64,000 bases of DNA from Bacteroidota bacterium (GTDB lineage Bacteria; Bacteroidota; Bacteroidia; Cytophagales; Cyclobacteriaceae): positions 1-64,000 of the forward strand of contig JAFDYY010000010.1 in the NCBI GenBank assembly GCA_018267195.1. The letters run 5' to 3'. The notes below the pieces were generated by a model. That model worked only from the letters and a program-made list of their open reading frames with translations. It did no database searches and had not been told where the DNA came from. Below, in pieces: positions 43,733-54,200 of this stretch. Numbering within the stretch: the stretch's first letter is position 1; each line of letters starts with the position of its first letter. Both the position numbers and the translations under genes were made by a program.

Positions 43733-45766
43733 ATGTTCTTTAAAAAATACCGAATACTCCGATTTGTTTTTCTATTGGCCGGCTGCCTGACTTGCGGGGC
43801 CGTTTTTTCGCAAACGGCATCAGACAGCCTGTTGTCGGTTTTAAAGACCAATCCGAATGAAACCGTGGCTTTTCAAATATATCAGCGCTTAGGTGAAGAA
43901 AATCTTAAAACCAATTCGGAGGCAGCCAAGCACTATTTTTTACGGGCGCTTTCGCTGCCTTTTCATTCACAGTATGCCGAAGCGTTTGTTCTTTGTTATC
44001 AGTCGTTGGGCAGCCTTTATGAAACCTCCGGAATTTACGATTCTTCTTTTCTTATGTATCGTCAGTCGTTATTGTTGAGCCTGAAGTTTAATCTTAAAAA
44101 AGAAGTGGGGTTGGCCTACCAGGGGCTGGGGATTGTTTTTTTAAGAAAATCCATGCTCGATTCTTCTTACTACTATCTAAACAAAATGCTTTCGGAAGCT
44201 ATCGAGCGCAACGATGAAGATCAACAAAGCAGCGCCTATAATAATTTGGGGAATGTTTACTCGGAAGAAGGCAAATATCCCGATGCGCTGGAGAAATACC
44301 TGAAGGCCATTTCTTTTTATGAAAAGCGAAAAGATGAAGTAAACCTGAGCAAAGTGTTAGCGAACGTGGGCAACGTTCAAAATATAATTGGGCAGTATGG
44401 TAAAGCGATTGAGTACACACGGCAGGCGATTGTCATTTCAGAAAAAATTGGGAATATGGCCAATAGCGCCTATTGCCACCAATTGCTGGGGCGGATTTAC
44501 CGCCAGCAACATCAGCTTACCCAAGCGCTGGCCGAGTACCGGTCGGCACTGGCCCTGCATACTTCGCTGAATAACCGGGCGTTTATGTCGGCCACGCACA
44601 ATAGCATGGGCAACATTTATTATGAGCAAAATAAATTTACCGATGCCTTGCGTGAATATGCCGAGTCTAATCAAATAGCCCGGCAGATCAAACATCTTTC
44701 GTACCTGGCTTACTCCTACTCCAGCCTGGGAAGCGTTTGGTATCAACTAAAGAACTCTAATAAGGCTACTCGTTATCTTGATTCTTCCATCACGGCCGGC
44801 CGGCAAGCAAAAAACAGGTACCTAGTAATGGATGCGTACGAACTTAAAAGTCAAATTTTTTCAGACCAGCATAAATTTGAAGATGCCCTTCAGCTCCACA
44901 AACAATTTTCGTTACTGAAAGACAGCCTTACCACCGAAGAAAACCACCGGCTAACACAGGAAATTGAAGCCAAGTATCAGAATGAAAAAAAGCAAGATGA
45001 AATTTTATTGTTACAAAAAAACAAACTGCTGCAAGATATTTCACTCCGGCAAAGCCGCACTTCTGAATTGGCCCTCGTTCTTTTATTCGTGGCTATTATC
45101 ATCATCGGCTTGCTGGTCTTTAACCGTCAAAAGATGATTAACCGGGCCAACCGCCAGATGGAAATAGAAAAAATACGAAACCAGATTGCCCGCGATTTGC
45201 ATGACGACATGGGCTCTACCCTTTCGAGCATAAATATTTTCAGCCAGTTGGGTGCACAAAAAGAATCGGATCCGGCTTTGAGCAACTACTTTCTGCGGAT
45301 AGGCGAGCACGCCTCGAAGATGATGGAAAATATGGCCGACATGGTGTGGTCTGTTAACCCCGACAACGACTCCTTTCAAAAGACCGTAGCCAAAATGAAA
45401 GAATTTTGTTCCGAAATTTTAGAACCTAAAAATATAACCTACCGGTTTGATCTCGATGAGTCGCTGCACAGCCTCTCTCTTCCATCTGATAAGCGAAAAA
45501 ATCTTTTCTTAATTTTTAAAGAAGCAATTAACAATGCGGCCAAATACAGCCAGTGTAGTTTTATCCGGATCGTGTTTCAGCGAAATGAAAATCGATTGAT
45601 TCTGTCGGTGCACGATAATGGGAAAGGAGTTGATTTAACTCAACCCACATCAGGCAACGGCCTGCGCAATATGAAAGAAAGAACCGTTACCATGAACGGG
45701 CATATTGATATTTCCTCTTTGGCAAACGAAGGGGTAACTATCCAGGTAATGATTAACATCACATGA
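43733..45766 (+). CDS. TPR-repeat sensor histidine kinase (HisKA_3 type)
   Basis: 677 residues. A signal-like N-terminus (ILRFVFLLAGCLTCGAVFSQ) is followed by about eight tetratricopeptide repeats (for example SSAYNNLGNVYSEEGKYPDALEKYLKAI). One membrane helix (LALVLLFVAIIIIGLLVF, ~445) precedes the kinase. The kinase has IARDLHDDMGSTLSSINIFSQLG (phospho-His), NNAAKYSQ and VHDNGKGVDL with SGNGLRNMKERT for ATP. The TPR part is probably periplasmic. The NarL-type regulator follows at 53 nt, forming a two-component system. Confidence 0.92.
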   Translation: MFFKKYRILRFVFLLAGCLTCGAVFSQTASDSLLSVLKTNPNETVAFQIYQRLGEENLKTNSEAAKHYFLRALSLPFHSQYAEAFVLCYQSLGSLYETSGIYDSSFLMYRQSLLLSLKFNLKKEVGLAYQGLGIVFLRKSMLDSSYYYLNKMLSEAIERNDEDQQSSAYNNLGNVYSEEGKYPDALEKYLKAISFYEKRKDEVNLSKVLANVGNVQNIIGQYGKAIEYTRQAIVISEKIGNMANSAYCHQLLGRIYRQQHQLTQALAEYRSALALHTSLNNRAFMSATHNSMGNIYYEQNKFTDALREYAESNQIARQIKHLSYLAYSYSSLGSVWYQLKNSNKATRYLDSSITAGRQAKNRYLVMDAYELKSQIFSDQHKFEDALQLHKQFSLLKDSLTTEENHRLTQEIEAKYQNEKKQDEILLLQKNKLLQDISLRQSRTSELALVLLFVAIIIIGLLVFNRQKMINRANRQMEIEKIRNQIARDLHDDMGSTLSSINIFSQLGAQKESDPALSNYFLRIGEHASKMMENMADMVWSVNPDNDSFQKTVAKMKEFCSEILEPKNITYRFDLDESLHSLSLPSDKRKNLFLIFKEAINNAAKYSQCSFIRIVFQRNENRLILSVHDNGKGVDLTQPTSGNGLRNMKERTVTMNGHIDISSLANEGVTIQVMINIT

Positions 45767-45819
45767 ATGTGGTATTTCAAAGACACCCGTATTTGTTTTC
45801 TTTTGATTGACTGAAAGGA

Positions 45820-46452
45820 ATGGCAACCTCTGTATTGATTTTTGAAGACAACAACCTGCTGCGCGAGAGCCTCTGCAGCATGTTTTCGATGAACGCTCAA
45901 TATACAGCAGCCGGTGCCTTTGGCCATGTGCTCAATATATTAGACCACATGAAAAAATTAAAACCCGACATCGTGCTGATGGACATTGATATGCCGGGCA
46001 TGAACGGAATTGAAGCCGTGCGGAAAATACGACAGGCAGGTTATACTACCCCCATTCTGATGCTTACGGTTTTTGACGACAACCGCCACGTATTTGATGC
46101 CATCTGTGCGGGAGCCTCGGGGTATTTATTGAAAAAGCATTTACCCACAAAGCTCTTCCTCGCCATTGAAGAATTGCAAAGCGGGGGCGCACCCATGTCG
46201 CCCAGCATTGCGAGTATGGTTATCCAGTCTATGTACAAAAAACCAAACCTGCCCAATCCCTATAAATTAACTCCGCGCGAAACCGACATACTCACCTCGC
46301 TTTCTAAAGGCAATAGTTATAAACTGGTGGCCACCGAACTGGCCATTAGTATTGACACCGTACGTACCCATATTAAAAGTGTGTATGAAAAATTGCAGGT
46401 GCACTCGCAGGCCGAAGCGGTAGCTAAGGCCATTCATGAAAAATTGATTTAA
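45820..46452 (+). CDS. NarL/FixJ-type response regulator
   Basis: 210 residues: receiver domain (SVLIFEDNNLLRESLCSMF; Asp in KPDIVLMDIDMPGMNG; Lys in SGYLLKKHL) and a LuxR-type helix-turn-helix (YKLTPRETDILTSLSKGNSYKLVATELAISIDTVRTHIKSVYEKLQV). The start ATG is preceded by GAAAGGA, one of the few Shine-Dalgarno-like sequences here. It is the partner of the TPR histidine kinase. The next genes downstream are the type IX cargo genes, and palindromic sites lie between, so they may be its targets. Confidence 0.93.
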   Translation: MATSVLIFEDNNLLRESLCSMFSMNAQYTAAGAFGHVLNILDHMKKLKPDIVLMDIDMPGMNGIEAVRKIRQAGYTTPILMLTVFDDNRHVFDAICAGASGYLLKKHLPTKLFLAIEELQSGGAPMSPSIASMVIQSMYKKPNLPNPYKLTPRETDILTSLSKGNSYKLVATELAISIDTVRTHIKSVYEKLQVHSQAEAVAKAIHEKLI

Positions 46453-46629
46453 CCTAAATCATGCTATCAATTTTCTGTTGCGCGATTGACCCTGCGGGCG
46501 GTTTCGTTAATGTTCGTCAATCCTTTGGATAGATTATGCATTCCTAATGCACAATCTGAGGTTAATAAAGAACTATTGCCTCACATCATCATGTGATGCC
46601 GGGTAAACAAAGAATGGGTTCCCATAATG
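46453..46629. promoter_or_regulatory. Intergenic control region with two dyads
   Basis: Between the NarL-type regulator and the giant secreted gene I see a hairpin-forming dyad AGATTATGCATT / AATGCACAATCT (46531-46557, one mismatch, loop CCT) and a symmetrical site TCACAT-CATC-ATGTGA (46581-46596; it also reads as CATCATGTGATG at 46587-46598). The latter ends about 32 nt before the -7 box at 46630, an operator-like position. An imperfect copy of the 8252-8273 sequence lies at 46499-46520. Confidence 0.45.
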
Positions 46630-46637
46630 TAACTTTG
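46630..46637 (+). promoter_or_regulatory. -7 promoter box of the type IX cargo genes
   Basis: TAACTTTG, an exact TAnnTTTG match, 55 nt before ATG 46693. No TTG at about 20 nt upstream, so an activator such as the adjacent NarL-type regulator might be required. Confidence 0.5.
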
Positions 46638-46692
46638 AAGGGAGGAACGGATAGTACACTTTCCTTAAATTTAATTTCACACACAACACTAT

Positions 46693-49600
46693 ATGAAGCG
46701 AAGAAAAATCTCTCTGTCTGTGCGAATTCTTGGCCTTATTATTTTTATTTTTTTTTGTAGCCTAACCTACGGGCTGGTAACGCATTATTTTTTTAGCTCC
46801 GGTGGCGGTGCCATTGTTAGCGATTTTTCGATGAATGCCGATGGCTGGACGGCACCTAATGCCGCGGGCGGAATCCTTAACTACGTAGCAACCGGAGGCA
46901 ACCCTACCGGTTATGTATCGGCAACAGGCTATAATTCTGGAGTGATGTTCCCCGTCCCAATATATTTTTATTTTACTGCCCCGGCTAAATTTTTAGGGAA
47001 TGTAAGTTCGCTCTACAACCACACCATTACATTCGATTTGCAAGAAGGCACGAATCAAACACTCGTTTCATTAGCAGACGTAATCCTTTCTAATGGCACC
47101 ACCACCTTATATTATTTCAGCCTTCCCAGTCAACCGGCCGTTGCGCCCGGGTGGAGTTCGTATAGCGTAACGGTGAATGAACTTTCGGGAAACTGGAAAA
47201 CAAGCAACAGCATTACAGGAACAGCCGCCACCAAAGATCAAATCAAAACCGTACTTCTTAATTTAACTTCATTTCAAATCCGGGGAAGGTATGGTGCGGC
47301 CATTACCACAGGAAGTTTAGATAACGTGGTGATGAACACGCAACCCGTTCCCACGGCACCCGTCATCACTTCATTCACTCCCACATCGGGTTTGCCCGGC
47401 ACCACAGTAACAATCAATGGAAGTAACTTTAACCCCTCGGCCACACAAAATACCATTTACTTTAATGGCATAAAGGGCAAAGTAGTTACTGCCTCCGCCA
47501 CGCAACTCACCGTTACCACACCGGCAAAAGCTGCTTATGGGCTCATCACCGTTACCAATCTGGCCAATGGTACGCAAGGCACGAGCAGCCTAAATTTCAA
47601 TCCGTTATTTAATAACAATAATGATTTTGGTGCGCGGGTCATTCCTTCTACGTTTGCCAAAAAAGTTGATTTTGGTTCATCCCCTACGGAAGTAGGCATG
47701 AGCGTGGGCGATCTGGATGGCGATGGGCTGACCGATGTGCTTACATCGGGCAATTCACTGAAAGCATCGGTATTTAGAAACACAGGCCAAACCGGGTCGG
47801 TAAGTGCTACCTCTTTTGCAGCACCGCTTGTCTTGACGATGCCTACTGGATTGCTCTCAGGAAACCCCGGCCCGGCCGGGCGGGTAGGTCAAAACGCAAT
47901 AGCCGATATGGATGGCGATGGCAAGTTGGATCTGATCATCAATGTCGGCTATAATCAGGCGGGAAATTACGACAACAGCTTTGCCATTTTTCTAAACCAA
48001 AGCACCCCGGGAAATCTTTCTTTTTCAAGCGGGTCTGTTTTTCAATATGCCACTGCACAGAATAACAATGAAGGGATAGCCATAGCCGATATAGACGGAG
48101 ATGGAAGACCGGAACTAATCGGGGCCTTGGGCAATAGCGCATGCCAGATCGGCATTGCTCAAAACCTAAGCACACCCGGCAATTTAGATTTTGCACAAAT
48201 TCAAAATTTTGGACTGGGCGTAACATTCGGTGCAAATATTTCTTTGGGCGATTTGAATGGAGACAATAAACCTGAAATTATAATTGAAGCGTATCTCGGT
48301 GGCGCGATCAATATCTATGAGAATATTTCCACCGTAGGCACGGTCGCTCTAAACACGCCTTTTCAAATCAGCACAATAAACACGATCAATATCAACGTGG
48401 CCGACCTGGACAACGATGGGAAAAATGATTTGATCTTTAAAGACGGGAATAATCCAAGCAACGTACACCTGAAAAAAAACAATCATACTTCCGGTGCGCT
48501 GACGGCCGCAGATTTTTCGGCTGATATTTTACTGCCTTCCCTTTATCCAACGGGAGGCACGTCTTATCAAACCGTTACTACGGCCGATGTAAATGGCGAT
48601 AATAAAATAGACATCATTGCCAACGATGCATCAAAAGTCATAGTCTATCAAAACAATTATTCCTCGGGAGCTATCTCAGCCGCATCGTTTGTTGCAGGAA
48701 TAGCGTTTGAAGGCGACACCAATCCAAATGATCAATATGTGCTATGTGCCGATGTGGATGGCGACAACAAGCCGGAAATTCTTGTTCTACCGCCCTCATC
48801 CAATGTCAACTTTAGGGTGTATCACAATGAAACTTTCCCCGCGCCCACAATCAATCTTTTCACACCTACTTCCGGTCCGTGGACAACAAGTGTGAGTCTG
48901 ACCGGAAATTCTTTTTCCACGGGAATAGGCTCGCCTCCTAATATTGGAAGGCTTGGCCTGACCGGTACTGTAATTTTACCGGCTTCAAATACCGCTGCCT
49001 CAACAACTGTTCCATCAGGAGCCATCAGCGATCGCTTCAGTATAACCGAGCATGGACTCACGGGGTTCAGCAAATTTTTTAACGTTACTTTCCCTACGAA
49101 CCGAACCATCAACTCTTCTTCCTTTCTGCCGGGGGTTGATTTTACACTTTCTAATACAGGCGGCATTGGTCTGACCGTAGCCGATTATGACAATGACGGA
49201 AAACCCGACATCATTGCAGACGATAATTTTACCGGGCGGATTTTTCAAAATACGCTGGCGGTTGCGGGCTCAACGATTACCACTTCTACCTATACTAAAC
49301 TGGCCGCTACGCTAACAACCACCTGGCGATTGACCTCCGGGGATTTTGATGGCGATGGAAAAGTGGATGTGGTTACGGGCAACAATCTTTTTCAAAACAA
49401 CAGCACCACGCTGCCTTCTTTTGCAGCGGGTGTTACAACAAACATACCTACCAACTCGGTGATCGTGCCCAATCATGATTTTAATCTGGATGGCAAACCC
49501 GACTTGGTTTCCCTTAATGTATCTCAGTTTTATGTGTGTGAAAACCTGACCCGCAATGGTGCGTTTACACCCAGTGGAACCTTTGCTTCGTTCAGTGGCT

Positions 49601-51105
49601 CAGGCGTACCCTTTGCTACTTTTTTACTTTCGGGCAATGCCAATGGCCTAACGGCCAATGATTTTGATGGCGATGGGTACGATGACATTGCGTTGGGGCT
49701 TGTCAGCACCACGAGTACGCTCTCGGTGTATCTCAATAATGGATTAAACTTACCGATCACTACAGCACAATTTGCTGCTCCGGTTAATTTTACTGCCAAT
49801 GGTTCGCCCACCCAAATTGTAGCGGCCGATTTTGATGGCGATGGAAAAACAGACGTGGCCTTAGGGTATAACGTAGCCACGCTTTCCATTTTTAAAAATC
49901 AAAGCACCCCCGGCTCTCTATCCTTTGCTGCCAAACAAGATATGGCTGCGGTTGCCGGGATTACCGCCATAGCCGCACAGGATTTGGATGGCGATGCGCT
50001 GCCCGAAATCATCACTACCAATTTTATTGCCGGTGTGGGGGCATCGTTTTCTGTTTACAAAAACACCAGCTCAGGATCTATTTCTTTTGCCCCGGCTGTT
50101 ACGTTTGCATTAGCACCGGGAAGAAATCCGACCAATCTTTTTATTGCCGATGTTAATTTAGACCACTTGCCCGATATTATCATTCGCGGTAATGCGGCTA
50201 CCAATTTCTTAACTGTTTTTCAAAACAACATTTTAGTTCCCGTTATTACCGTTACTACCCAGCCCGTGGGGGGGCTGGTCATTTGCAGTGGAACAACTAC
50301 TCAGTTTACCGTAGCGGCTGCGGGCACTTCTAATATTGCTTACCAGTGGCAATACTCGGCTGATGGTATTGCACCCTATGCCGATATTACCAACTCTGGT
50401 GGATATACGAATGTGGCCACTGCTGCCTTAACGGTGAACACTACCGGAAATTTTGGTGCCGGATTTTACCGCTGCCGCATAACCGGAGATTTTGCGGCAC
50501 AGGTGTACAGCAACCCGGCATCCGTTTCGCTAAAGTCATGCTCGGCACCGATTATCACCGCCCAACCTCTGGCCACCCAAATTGGCGGAACGATAACCTT
50601 AAATTTAGTACCGCTTATTTCAACACCGGGCAGCACACTTAACCTCTCCTCGCTTCAAATTGCAACACCCCCTTCCAGCGGAGCTTTGGCCAGTATTAGC
50701 GCATCCGGAGTGCTCACTATCAATTATGCGGCCATTAGTTTTACCGGAACAGAAAATATCTCGATCCGGGCATGCGACCTCAATGGAATATGTGCCACCC
50801 AACCGTTTTCTATAGAAGTAGCAGGCGATGTAGTGGTCTTTAATGGAGTATCGCCCAATGGAAATAACCCGACATTGTATTTGCAATACATCGAAATTAT
50901 TCCCGACACTAAAGTTAATACAGTACAAATTTTTGATCGCTGGGAAAACCTGGTATGGCACGGATCCAACTATGATAATACGAATGTGGTTTTTAAAGGA
51001 GTAAGCGATAACGGCAACGACTTGCCCACCGGAGTTTATTTTTACAAGATTGATTTTGCCAGTGGCAAAAAATCTAAAACAGGATTTATTTCTTTAAAGA
51101 GATAG
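46693..51105 (+). CDS. Giant secreted protein with Ca-binding VCBS/FG-GAP repeats and type IX (type B) C-terminal domain
   Basis: 1470 residues. One N-terminal hydrophobic segment (ILGLIIFIFFCSLTYGLV) serves as signal. Residues ~220-300 form an IPT/TIG domain (PVITSFTPTSGLPGTTVTI). About 14 DxDxDG-type calcium loops follow (DLDGDGLTDV, DMDGDGKLDL, DIDGDGRPEL, DVNGDNKIDI, DFDGDGKTDV and others), typical of VCBS/FG-GAP beta-propellers. An Ig-like stretch (AYQWQYSADG) precedes the last ~90 residues, a gliding-motility-type C-terminal domain (VVVFNGVSPNGNNPTLYLQYIEI ... NLPTGVYFYKIDF-like end). The type IX system exports such proteins to the cell surface. Likely an adhesin or surface filament part. 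Confidence 0.9.
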   Translation: MKRRKISLSVRILGLIIFIFFCSLTYGLVTHYFFSSGGGAIVSDFSMNADGWTAPNAAGGILNYVATGGNPTGYVSATGYNSGVMFPVPIYFYFTAPAKFLGNVSSLYNHTITFDLQEGTNQTLVSLADVILSNGTTTLYYFSLPSQPAVAPGWSSYSVTVNELSGNWKTSNSITGTAATKDQIKTVLLNLTSFQIRGRYGAAITTGSLDNVVMNTQPVPTAPVITSFTPTSGLPGTTVTINGSNFNPSATQNTIYFNGIKGKVVTASATQLTVTTPAKAAYGLITVTNLANGTQGTSSLNFNPLFNNNNDFGARVIPSTFAKKVDFGSSPTEVGMSVGDLDGDGLTDVLTSGNSLKASVFRNTGQTGSVSATSFAAPLVLTMPTGLLSGNPGPAGRVGQNAIADMDGDGKLDLIINVGYNQAGNYDNSFAIFLNQSTPGNLSFSSGSVFQYATAQNNNEGIAIADIDGDGRPELIGALGNSACQIGIAQNLSTPGNLDFAQIQNFGLGVTFGANISLGDLNGDNKPEIIIEAYLGGAINIYENISTVGTVALNTPFQISTINTININVADLDNDGKNDLIFKDGNNPSNVHLKKNNHTSGALTAADFSADILLPSLYPTGGTSYQTVTTADVNGDNKIDIIANDASKVIVYQNNYSSGAISAASFVAGIAFEGDTNPNDQYVLCADVDGDNKPEILVLPPSSNVNFRVYHNETFPAPTINLFTPTSGPWTTSVSLTGNSFSTGIGSPPNIGRLGLTGTVILPASNTAASTTVPSGAISDRFSITEHGLTGFSKFFNVTFPTNRTINSSSFLPGVDFTLSNTGGIGLTVADYDNDGKPDIIADDNFTGRIFQNTLAVAGSTITTSTYTKLAATLTTTWRLTSGDFDGDGKVDVVTGNNLFQNNSTTLPSFAAGVTTNIPTNSVIVPNHDFNLDGKPDLVSLNVSQFYVCENLTRNGAFTPSGTFASFSGSGVPFATFLLSGNANGLTANDFDGDGYDDIALGLVSTTSTLSVYLNNGLNLPITTAQFAAPVNFTANGSPTQIVAADFDGDGKTDVALGYNVATLSIFKNQSTPGSLSFAAKQDMAAVAGITAIAAQDLDGDALPEIITTNFIAGVGASFSVYKNTSSGSISFAPAVTFALAPGRNPTNLFIADVNLDHLPDIIIRGNAATNFLTVFQNNILVPVITVTTQPVGGLVICSGTTTQFTVAAAGTSNIAYQWQYSADGIAPYADITNSGGYTNVATAALTVNTTGNFGAGFYRCRITGDFAAQVYSNPASVSLKSCSAPIITAQPLATQIGGTITLNLVPLISTPGSTLNLSSLQIATPPSSGALASISASGVLTINYAAISFTGTENISIRACDLNGICATQPFSIEVAGDVVVFNGVSPNGNNPTLYLQYIEIIPDTKVNTVQIFDRWENLVWHGSNYDNTNVVFKGVSDNGNDLPTGVYFYKIDFASGKKSKTGFISLKR
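51022..51095 (+). repeat. 74-bp near-identical repeat, copy 1 (3' end of the VCBS cargo gene)
   Basis: Matches 54506-54579 at 73 of 74 positions (one C/T difference), encoding the end of the type B C-terminal domain (LPTGVYFYKIDFASGKK and following residues). Sequence just upstream of both copies is much more diverged, so the identity is confined to this end. Confidence 0.9.
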
Positions 51106-51214
51106 CCGGGCGAATTGAGAAAATATCTAATTGAAATGCATCATCCCCAGTTTTATACCATCTCTTTTGAAGAGCTCGCTAAATTTTATAACTTCCATCT
51201 TAATTAAAATTAAA

Positions 51215-54200
51215 ATGGATTTTTCGAAAATCAGCCTCCGCTTTCCGATAGACTATAAAAATCAACTCTCCTTTTTTTTAATTGGATTCGCCTTTCTGTT
51301 TTTCCCAATACGATCATCTGCCCAGTATTCCAAATTACTCGATATGGGGAGTGTAGCAAATGGAGCCAACCCTACCAGTACACCCATCACCGATGGCACA
51401 TACCTCTACGGCACTACGTATAGCGGTGGGGCAAATAATCTAGGAACAATTTATAAAGTTAAACTAGACGGCACCGGCTATCAAAAACTTTTTGATTTTG
51501 ATAACACCCATGGAAGTTCCCCCATTGGGTCCTTGTTTTCAGACGGAACCTTTCTTTATGGAATGACCTCAACCGGAGGAGCCAACAACCAGGGGGTGGC
51601 CTATAAAATTAAACCGGATGGAACAGGCCTTTCTAATCTGCTCGATTTTAATTACGCTACTACAGGAGGTTATCCGTTTGGTTCATTTATTTCCGATGGC
51701 ACCTTCCTCTATGGCATGACCTCCCAAGGTGGGGCTTCTGGTTATGGAACTATTTTTAAAATCAAAACAGATGGAACAGGCTACACCAATCTCTTAAACT
51801 TCGACTATGTAACCAATGGGAGCAACCCGCACGGTTCGCTTTACACAGATGGAACATTTCTTTATGGAACGACTTCCGGAGGCACGTCTAACAATGGGGG
51901 AAGCATCTTTAAAATTAAGACCGATGGAACCAATTATTCACTTCTCTATAGTTTTAGCGGTTCTAACGGAACTACTCCAAGAAGCGCGCTGATTTCAGAC
52001 GGAACTTTTCTTTATGGAATGACCTATACAGGCGGAACAAATAACAGTGGCGTTATTTTTAAAATTATGCCTGATGGAAGCAATTACTCCACCATTCTTA
52101 ATTTTGATTACTCTGTTTCCAATGGAGCCAATCCGGAAGGCTCTCTCACTTTTGATGGAACCTATTTATATGGAATGACTACCCAAGGATTTTCAAATGG
52201 AACCATTTTTAAAATCAAGCCGGATGGAAGTGGGTTTACCAAACTCTTAAATATGGATGTCAATACCTTGGGGTATGGCCCGGAAGGCACCTTACTACTC
52301 GTTGGCCCATCATTATACGGGGTACGATCCGGACAAACTATTTATAGTCAAGGTATAGGCTACCTCGGAACGATTTTTAAAATCAATACCGATGGCAGCA
52401 GCTATACCCAATTATTAAACTACGAAGCAACAGGAAACACCCCCTCAGGGTCATTGATTTCCGATGGCACATTTCTCTATGGGTTAACCTATGCTGGAGG
52501 GCAGTATAATTATGGTACGGTTTTCAAGATGAAACCAGACGGCACCGCTTATACTAAGTTGCTCGATCTTGATGGGGCAACTACCGGAAGTAATCCTTAC
52601 GGATCGCTTTTCTTTGATGGTACATTTTTATACGGTATGACATCCGCAGGAGGAGCCAATGATATGGGGGTTATTTTTAAAGTAAAACAAGATGGCTCAG
52701 GGGCAACCAAACTTCTTGACTTTGATGGCGCCAACAATGGCCGCTATGCCAGGGGTTCGCTCATTTCTGATGGAACATTTCTATATGGGATGACCCCCAA
52801 CGGAGGGGCAAATGATAACGGAACCATATTTAAAATTTTACCAAATGGCAGTGGCTATTTAAAATTATTCGATTTTGATTACAGCACGCAAGGGGCTCGC
52901 CCACTTGGCTCTCTCCTATTTACCGCAGGAATTCTGTATGGAGTAACAAGTGAAGGTGGGAGTAGTAGTGTGGGCAGTCTTTTTAAGATTAATACCGATG
53001 GTACCGGATTTAGCCTATTGTATAATTTTGATTTAGCTTCCGGATCAACCCCTCAGGCATCCCTTCTCTACGATGGCACTTTTCTATATGGCACCACCAC
53101 GTATGGCGGCTCCTATTCGCTGGGAGTAGTTTATAAAATTAAACCGGATGGAACTGGTTATACAACGTTGTTTAATTTTAATGGATTCTCTGGTTCCAAT
53201 CCTACCGGCACACTGACTACCGATGGCACCTATTTGTATGGGACAACAACAGCCGGAGGCCTGTTAAGTAACGGAACGATTTTTAAAATCAAAACTGATG
53301 GCACCTCTCCCGTAAAACTTGTAGATCTGGAAAGTCCTTCGCCTGATGGGTTTCTGTCGGACGGAACTTTTTTGTATGGCATGACGCAAAGTGGTGGTGT
53401 AAATAATTTGGGAGATGTTTACAAGATTACGCTTTCGTCATTTGTTTCGGTTTCCAATTTTAGTCCAACCGATGGTGTAGTGGGTACGTATGTTACAATC
53501 AATGGAGTCGGATTTAATCCAACTCTGGCTTCTAATAGTGTTAAATTTAATGGCCTCTCTGCCCATGTGGTTTCGGCAACCGACACCACTCTAGTGGCGA
53601 TTGTTCCGGCCGGAGCAACCAATGGATCTATTTCCGTAGCGACAAGTACGCTGGCAACCAGCTTAAATAATTTTATTGTAGATACCGTTGCCGTGATGAT
53701 TAATGTTACCGTTCAAAATTGTAACGTAAAACTTTTGCCTCCAACCTATGACTATATAAGAAACACGGGTTATATGGCAACCGAAACCTTTGTGCCCGTA
53801 AACCCATCAGACAAAGTAAAAATTTCTTTTTCCTCTATTGACCTACAAAGCGATGCTTTAAGTGTCTATAATGGCCCAACTTCTTCTTCACCTCTCATTA
53901 CTAAGTTGCAAAACACACAATTACCAACGACCATTGTTGCCACCGGATCGGGCGGAGAATTAACATTTGTATATACATGGGGAGATGGCACCACCGACTG
54001 GCAAGCAACAATCTCGTGTGTGGCCAGCGGGCCCGCACCGGTAATTGCCTCCCAGCCTTTAGCCACACAAATTGGAGGGAAGATTACGCTTGATCTAAAA
54101 CCATTGATCACCACTCCCAATCTCAATTTGGCTTCCCTGCAAGTAATGTTGCCGCCTTCAAGTGGGGCTGTTGCCAGCATTGATACAAACGGAATTCTCA

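Noticed and set aside
51339..53433. Tandem repeats as a possible CRISPR array
   Set aside because: The period is ~165 nt, the repeats are diverged, in frame and part of a secreted protein (GloVer repeats).
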